Assembly: GCF_009939195.1 (NCBI RefSeq)
Contig: NZ_JAACKC010000004.1
Span: forward strand, 62,001 to 126,000
Reading direction: 5' to 3'
Source: Acinetobacter kanungonis
GTDB lineage: Bacteria > Pseudomonadota > Gammaproteobacteria > Pseudomonadales > Moraxellaceae
DNA length: 64,000 bases
A program made the position numbers and the translations under genes. Below are positions 59,354-64,000 of the stretch, piece by piece. The number at the start of each line of letters is the position of its first letter. Position 1 is the first letter of the stretch. Below the pieces are notes generated by a model. It did not search any database, was not told the origin of the DNA, and saw only the letters and a program-made list of their open reading frames with translations.

Positions 59354-60415
59354 ATGAGTATTCAAGTAAAAAATATTGAAAAACACTTCGGTGCATTCCA
59401 TGCACTAAAAAATATTTCTTTAGATTTCCCTGAGGGGCAATTGGTTGCTCTTTTAGGACCCTCTGGCTGCGGCAAGACCACCCTACTCCGCATTATTGCA
59501 GGTTTAGAATCAGCAGATGGCGGGCAAGTCATTTTAGAAGGTCAAGATGCCACCGATGTGCATGTACGTGAACGTCAAGTGGGTTTTGTGTTCCAACATT
59601 ATGCATTGTTCCGTCACATGACTGTATTTGACAATATTGCCTTTGGTTTGCGTGTACGTCCACGTGCGACACGTCCTTCAGAAGCTGAAATTAAAAAACG
59701 CGTGACACGTTTACTGGATTTGGTACAACTGGGTTTCTTGGCAGATCGCTATCCTGCACAACTTTCAGGGGGACAACGCCAACGTATTGCCTTGGCACGT
59801 GCCTTAGCTGTTGAACCACGCGTCCTGTTATTAGATGAACCTTTTGGTGCTCTGGATGCCAAAGTACGTAAAGAACTGCGTCGTTGGTTACGTACCTTGC
59901 ATGATGAACTGCACATCACCTCAATTTTTGTGACCCATGATCAGGAAGAAGCACTTGAAGTTGCTGACCAGATTATTGTGATGAACAAAGGTAATGTGGA
60001 GCAGATTGGTTCACCACGTGAAGTCTATGAAAAACCTGCGACGCCATTCGTCTTCGACTTTTTGGGTCAGGCGAACCGCTTTGAAGGACATCATCATCAA
60101 GGCATGATTCAACTCGGTGAAGATCGTATTCATTTGGATACAGCGCAACATGCACCGCATGGTAATGTGATTGCCTTTGCCCGACCGAATGAATTACGCA
60201 TTCATACCCAGCCACAGGACAATGCCATTCAAGCCACTTTTTTACGTGAAATTTGGATTGCGGGTAAAGTTTTGGCAGAGTTACAAGACCGTCAGGGCAA
60301 CCTGATTGAAATCACACTCAGCCCAGAAGAGTCAAAATTACATCAATTTAGACCAAATCAAACTGTTTGGTTAAGTGCAACTGCATTACACTTATTCGAA
60401 AATCAAGTCGCATAG
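59354..60415 (+). CDS. cysA: Sulfate/thiosulfate ABC transporter ATPase CysA
   Basis: A 353-residue ATPase. Walker [10 protein letters not shown] is at 35-43, signature [15 protein letters not shown] near 135 and Walker [13 protein letters not shown] near 155. The H-loop VTHDQEEA follows, then a C-terminal regulatory OB-type domain (about 240-350). It begins 14 bases after cysW and completes the importer Sbp-CysTWA. Confidence 0.96.
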   Translation: MSIQVKNIEKHFGAFHALKNISLDFPEGQLVALLGPSGCGKTTLLRIIAGLESADGGQVILEGQDATDVHVRERQVGFVFQHYALFRHMTVFDNIAFGLRVRPRATRPSEAEIKKRVTRLLDLVQLGFLADRYPAQLSGGQRQRIALARALAVEPRVLLLDEPFGALDAKVRKELRRWLRTLHDELHITSIFVTHDQEEALEVADQIIVMNKGNVEQIGSPREVYEKPATPFVFDFLGQANRFEGHHHQGMIQLGEDRIHLDTAQHAPHGNVIAFARPNELRIHTQPQDNAIQATFLREIWIAGKVLAELQDRQGNLIEITLSPEESKLHQFRPNQTVWLSATALHLFENQVA

Positions 60416-60424
60416 AGACATTTA

Positions 60425-60446
60425 GGTGAGGCATCTCCACCTCACC
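60425..60446 (+). repeat. Hairpin between cysA and cysB
   Basis: GGTGAGG, loop CATCTCCA, CCTCACC, followed by a weak GCTTT. A possible partial terminator reducing cysB expression relative to the transporter genes. Confidence 0.55.
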
Positions 60447-60464
60447 GCTTTAAGGTATAGAGAA

Positions 60465-61388
60465 ATGAATTTCCAACAACTCAGAATTATTCGAGAAACA
60501 GTGCGACAGAACTTCAATTTGACCGAAGCATCTGCAGCGTTATACACCTCTCAATCTGGGGTCAGTAAACATATTAAAGATCTGGAAGATGAATTAGGGG
60601 TACAGCTATTTATCCGTAAAGGCAAACGTCTACTCGGTTTAACCGAACCAGGACAAGCCTTGCTCGGCATTGTTGAACGCATGCTGGTGGATGCTGACAA
60701 CATTAAACGTCTAGCTGATGACTTTAATAAAGTCGATGAAGGTACCTTAACCATCGCGACCACGCATACTCAAGCACGATATGTCCTGCCACCAATCGTC
60801 AACTTATTTAAAAAAGAGTTTCCGAAGGTTCACTTGATTTTGCAACAAGCTAGCCCAGTTGAAATTACCGAAATGTTGTTACAAGGCGAAGCGGATATTG
60901 GGATTGCGACTGAATCACTAACCACTGAGGATAATCTTGCAAGCGTACCGTTTTATAACTGGCAGCACTGCATTATTACCCCGCAGCAACATGAGTTAGC
61001 GCAAAAAGAAAAAATTGAGTTGGCTGATTTGGCGCAATACCCATTGATTACCTATCACGGCGGTTTCACAGGTCGTTCTAAAATTGACAAAGCTTTTGAA
61101 GCAGCGCATATCGATGCCGATATCGTAATGTCTGCCCTCGATGCCGATGTCATCAAGACCTATGTCGAGCTAGGCATGGGGGTCGGTATTGTCAACAATG
61201 TCGCTTATGACGCTGAACGTGACTATCGTTTGAAGCAAATTCAAACTGATATTTTCGGCATCAACACCACATGGTTGGCTGTGCGTAAAGGACATCTCCT
61301 TCGTGGCTATGGTTATGAGTTTATTTCTCTATGCTCACCTGAAACCGATATCAAAGCCTTGAAAAAAGTCGCTTATCCTGAAGAATAA
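60465..61388 (+). CDS. cysB: LysR-type regulator CysB
   Basis: A 307-residue LysR regulator of sulfur assimilation. It has an N-terminal winged helix (NFNLTEASAALYTSQSGVSKHIKDLE, landmarks NLTEAS and SGVSKHI) and an effector domain for acetylserine and sulfate. Typical CysB stretches are TTHTQARYVLPP near 100 and ITYHGGFTGRSKID near 195. The frame is open to 60426; the ATG at 60465 (AAGG upstream) gives the usual CysB start MNFQQLRII. Lying at the end of the operon it presumably activates, it may give feedback control. Confidence 0.94.
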   Translation: MNFQQLRIIRETVRQNFNLTEASAALYTSQSGVSKHIKDLEDELGVQLFIRKGKRLLGLTEPGQALLGIVERMLVDADNIKRLADDFNKVDEGTLTIATTHTQARYVLPPIVNLFKKEFPKVHLILQQASPVEITEMLLQGEADIGIATESLTTEDNLASVPFYNWQHCIITPQQHELAQKEKIELADLAQYPLITYHGGFTGRSKIDKAFEAAHIDADIVMSALDADVIKTYVELGMGVGIVNNVAYDAERDYRLKQIQTDIFGINTTWLAVRKGHLLRGYGYEFISLCSPETDIKALKKVAYPEE

Positions 61389-61394
61389 AACCTG

Positions 61395-61430
61395 CAATGA
61401 AGGCAATTTATTATTGCCTTCATTTTCTTT
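61395..61430 (+). terminator. Rho-independent terminator after cysB
   Basis: AATGAAGGCAAT, loop TTATT, ATTGCCTTCATT, then TTTCTTT. A 12-bp perfect stem. Confidence 0.9.
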
Positions 61431-61568
61431 ACGCCTGTTATAAGCTAAATCAATCATCAAAAATGCGAAAAATATAAAACTCTTGCTTCATTTTGCAGAA
61501 TTCACCACAATAAAACCGCTCGCACACAAAACAAAACTTCATTTAATAATAATTCAAGGTATTTCAAT

Positions 61569-62777
61569 ATGTGGGTGATTCGAATCTTTGCCTCTATGGT
61601 TATCTTTATTCCCCCCACATTGCAGGCGGGTGGCATGGAACTATCAGGTCAGTCCATCTGGTCATTTTATGAAAAAGGCAACTATGCCGAACTCACCGTC
61701 GCCCATTTAAATGCAGATATCTCAGGTCAGGTTCAACACCAAGCAGAATTGGCTGAAATTGGAGTCACCGACTTTTCTACAGGAAATTTTGTCGAAGATC
61801 GGAATTTTGTACAGGCAGCTTTAAAATTTCAGCCTCATCCAAAAGTGTCTATAGGACTGATCTTTGACCAACCCTTTGGTGTCGATATTCAATACCATTA
61901 CCGCCCCAATACCGTAATTGGACCAATTGAAATTGAAGCCACTGAAATCGATTTTGACAGCCACAACATCACCAGCCTTGTTGGTTATCAGCTCAATCCC
62001 TCATGGCAAGTGTATGCAGGGCTGGGTCTGCAAAGTTTCGAGGGAAATCTAGAAGTTTTTGGGCAAAGCTTTTCTTTCCTGAACGGGTATCGTGCCGAAT
62101 TTGAAAAAGATTATGCCCTCGGCTGGTTGGCAGGTGCTAGCTATCAAATACCCGAATATGCATTACGTACAAGTCTGACCTATCGCTCGGCAATAAAACA
62201 TCAAGTTCATGTAAATGAGTCGATACAAAACCAGCCCATCACCTTTACCACAGCAGATAAAACCACAATAGAAACACCTGCCTCAGTCAATCTAGATTTC
62301 CAAATGGGACTTTCACAAAGCAATCTACTCTATGCTTCGCTACGTTGGGTGAATTGGAGCGATTACGTTATTCAACCGACCCAGTTTGCCGCCATCATTG
62401 CAAGTGCAGCGCAATATGCACCTGAAATTGGTTCCTTCAAAATGATTCAATATCAAGAAGATCAATGGTCTGGGAAAATTGGGATTGCCCATCAAATCAG
62501 CCCGCGCTGGGTTTCCACCATCGATGTTGGTTGGGATTCGGGCAGTGGCAATATCGCTTCGACCTTAAGCCCAGTGGATGGTTATTACGGCCTCGGTTTG
62601 GGTGCGCTTTATTACTGGCAACCGCAATCTTTTTTTGCCTTGGGAACAAACTATTTACGCTTTAACAAAGCCAAAACCGCACAGGATGCCGAAGCTGAAA
62701 GTAAAATTGCGACTTTATATTCGGTCAATCAAAATGATGCTTGGGTGTTTGGTGGGAAAATCGGACATCATTTTTAA
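61569..62777 (+). CDS. FadL-family outer-membrane transport protein
   Basis: A 402-residue outer-membrane beta-barrel of the FadL/TodX family, which carries long-chain fatty acids or other hydrophobic compounds. It has a signal peptide ending near QAGG (about residue 20) and an early ELSGQSIWSFYEKGNYAEL region. Many amphipathic strands ending in aromatic residues follow (SVGLIFDQPFG-like, LRWVNWSDY), with a C-terminal strand GGKIGHHF ending in Phe. The N-terminal hatch is shorter than in E. coli FadL. The gene stands alone between two terminators. Confidence 0.82.
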   Translation: MWVIRIFASMVIFIPPTLQAGGMELSGQSIWSFYEKGNYAELTVAHLNADISGQVQHQAELAEIGVTDFSTGNFVEDRNFVQAALKFQPHPKVSIGLIFDQPFGVDIQYHYRPNTVIGPIEIEATEIDFDSHNITSLVGYQLNPSWQVYAGLGLQSFEGNLEVFGQSFSFLNGYRAEFEKDYALGWLAGASYQIPEYALRTSLTYRSAIKHQVHVNESIQNQPITFTTADKTTIETPASVNLDFQMGLSQSNLLYASLRWVNWSDYVIQPTQFAAIIASAAQYAPEIGSFKMIQYQEDQWSGKIGIAHQISPRWVSTIDVGWDSGSGNIASTLSPVDGYYGLGLGALYYWQPQSFFALGTNYLRFNKAKTAQDAEAESKIATLYSVNQNDAWVFGGKIGHHF

Positions 62778-62798
62778 TATACGTTGTTAAGCAACATT

Positions 62799-62825
62799 AA
62801 AAAACGGGCATTCAGCCCGTTTTTC
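62799..62825. terminator. Bidirectional terminator between two outer-membrane protein genes
   Basis: AAAAACGGGC, loop ATTCA, GCCCGTTTTT: a GC-rich stem flanked by A and T tracts, serving convergent genes. Confidence 0.92.
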
Positions 62826-62840
62826 TATCAAAATTATCAT

Positions 62841-63548
62841 TTAGAAATGATAGCTAACACCGAGTTTCGCCACTGGCATCCACTCATATTTGTCATCATT
62901 TGCGACATTACGTTCATGTTCAGCTAGCAATTCCTGATCCGCGGCTGTACCACCAACACCTGTCATTTTGGCTTGTGGATTTCCTGTGTAATAGGCACCG
63001 ACTTCACCAAATACACCAAACTTGTCATTGATTTTAGGTGCAAAACCTAGACCCAAATATGGCGCAATATCATTGTTGTAGCTGACTTTACCTGTCACAG
63101 AATCAAAGCTGGTTTTCGTGCCATCAATTTCAATATTGCCACTACCTGCTTTTGATTTAAGCGTGTATTCACTATCGACATAACCTACACCTGCTGCCAT
63201 GTAAAGTGAGTTCGCCCACATGTTGGAGCTGGTACCCCAAGGACGCACTTCGGCATTCAAGTAAGTCAGGTTATTTTTCATGTCCATGTCGTATTTAACG
63301 CCATCTACAGACAAGTCATCGGACCAAGATACATCACCACCATTATAACCGAGAGTTACACCCACATACGGGTTAGCGGTCCAAGTGACTGCGCCACCAT
63401 ATCCCGTCGTTCCAGCCTCAGCACGTACAGACGTTGGCATAAGCTGATTCGAAACACGACCATCGTTGATCACAGGTTCTTCTGCCATTGCTGTCCCTGC
63501 AAAAGCGGTCATTGTTGTTGCAATCGCAATTAAACTTAATTTTTTCAT
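62841..63548 (-). CDS. Outer-membrane beta-barrel protein (about 25 kDa)
   Basis: A 235-residue protein with a signal peptide (cleavage after AMA, about residue 22). Amphipathic strands alternate with charged loops (GAVTWTANPYVGVTLGYN, YLNAEVRPWG, YMAAGVGYVDSEY, PYLGLGFAP, FGVFGEVGAYYTG), and the C-terminus GVSYHF ends in Phe. The pattern fits a small eight-stranded barrel like OmpW or OmpA-type porins. The precise family is not certain. Strong codon bias towards common codons suggests abundant expression. The 290-base upstream region to dapD holds both promoters. Confidence 0.82.
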   Translation of the reverse strand: MKKLSLIAIATTMTAFAGTAMAEEPVINDGRVSNQLMPTSVRAEAGTTGYGGAVTWTANPYVGVTLGYNGGDVSWSDDLSVDGVKYDMDMKNNLTYLNAEVRPWGTSSNMWANSLYMAAGVGYVDSEYTLKSKAGSGNIEIDGTKTSFDSVTGKVSYNNDIAPYLGLGFAPKINDKFGVFGEVGAYYTGNPQAKMTGVGGTAADQELLAEHERNVANDDKYEWMPVAKLGVSYHF

Positions 63549-63840
63549 TGCTGGTCTCCTCAGATGATTAAACTTTTTAATCGTGAAGTTGTTTTGATGA
63601 ACTCATCCTAGACCAGAACATCAGTACTTTTTATGAACGATTTGCTAGGTTTGTGTTAAGTTTTGATACATATTTCAGTAAATTTAGTTTGCAAATAATA
63701 ATCTGTTTAACAACTTATACAAGTTCACATCGTTTTTTACAGAACTACCTTAATTATAAATTCCGATCTTAAGACGATTTTTCATCTATTTTGGGGCAAA
63801 TATAGTGTAAAATCTTCAAAATTTTTTTGGAAGGAAGATC

Positions 63841-64000
63841 ATGTCTCAGCTTTCGACAATTATCGAACAAGCCTTTGAAGACCGCGCTAATTTCACAGCA
63901 GCGGATTGCTCTGCTGAAATTCGTGATGCAGTTGAACAGGCGATTGCTGGTTTAGACAACGGTACATTACGCGTTGCTGAAAAAATCGACGGTGAATGGG
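63841..64000 (+). CDS. dapD: Tetrahydrodipicolinate N-succinyltransferase (partial)
   Basis: The first 53 codons only; the gene runs off the right edge. [20 protein letters not shown] and [16 protein letters not shown] match the N-terminus of DapD, which succinylates tetrahydrodipicolinate in lysine and diaminopimelate synthesis. GGAAGG precedes the ATG with good spacing. Confidence 0.92.
   Translation, partial: MSQLSTIIEQAFEDRANFTAADCSAEIRDAVEQAIAGLDNGTLRVAEKIDGEW

Overview
The window looks like chromosomal DNA of an Acinetobacter species. The DNA is AT-rich (roughly 40% GC by eye). It carries the dat-ddc pair for 1,3-diaminopropane, a pstSCAB operon without an adjacent phoU, the lepA-lepB-DUF4845-rnc-era-recO-pdxJ-miaE block, and several proteins that I know mainly from Acinetobacter. 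The species cannot be fixed from the sequence. I see no insertion sequence, prophage, CRISPR array or rRNA. This is mostly core housekeeping DNA with small accessory patches.

Layout. 1-1.3 kb: the start of a TetR regulator running off the left edge, then an AT-rich orphan lipoprotein. 1.5-5.4 kb: nudJ-mnmA-hflD-purB, the classic gamma-proteobacterial order. 5.4-7.6 kb: a DUF2238-type membrane protein, an unknown membrane protein and a SohB-like peptidase. 7.8-12.8 kb: pstS-pstC-pstA-pstB on the minus strand, with a four-unit Pho box upstream of pstS and an attenuator-like terminator after pstS. 13.1-17 kb: an AroP-type permease and an indolepyruvate/phenylpyruvate-type decarboxylase, with a divergent Lrp/AsnC regulator. 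17-20 kb: dat-ddc. 20.4-24.3 kb: a SIMPL-domain protein, a FecA-like TonB receptor behind a Fur box, and a PAP2 phosphatase.

24.3-32.7 kb: obg-proB, an HxlR regulator, two adjacent paralogous membrane-anchored proteins built of alternating Ile/Val/Pro-rich repeats, an N-terminally extended GAPDH, a RarD-type transporter and a lipocalin. 32.7-41.1 kb: uvrB, a macro-domain-like protein, a tandem-PAS diguanylate cyclase, a 59-residue small protein, an aspartate aminotransferase, a ~600-base stretch without intact genes, two small proteins and a thioesterase. 41.2 kb: tRNA-Asn with a good promoter. 41.5-48.6 kb: the lepA...miaE operon (minus strand). 48.8-55.7 kb: a thioesterase, a MucD/DegP protease divergent from nadB, another thioesterase and pabC-mltG-tmk. 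55.9-61.4 kb: the sulfate uptake operon sbp-(alpha/beta hydrolase)-cysT-cysW-cysA-cysB. 61.5-64 kb: a FadL-like porin, a small outer-membrane beta-barrel protein and the start of dapD.

Functional links. The pst genes form a PhoB-controlled phosphate importer. sbp-cysTWA-cysB joins sulfate import with its own activator. The decarboxylase, permease and Lrp genes look like one module for aromatic amino acid uptake and Ehrlich-type degradation. No clear-cut new defence or mobile system is visible. The best candidates for undescribed biology are the paralogous repeat-protein pair at 27.5-28.9 kb, the macro-like protein at 35 kb and the hydrolase embedded in the sulfate operon.
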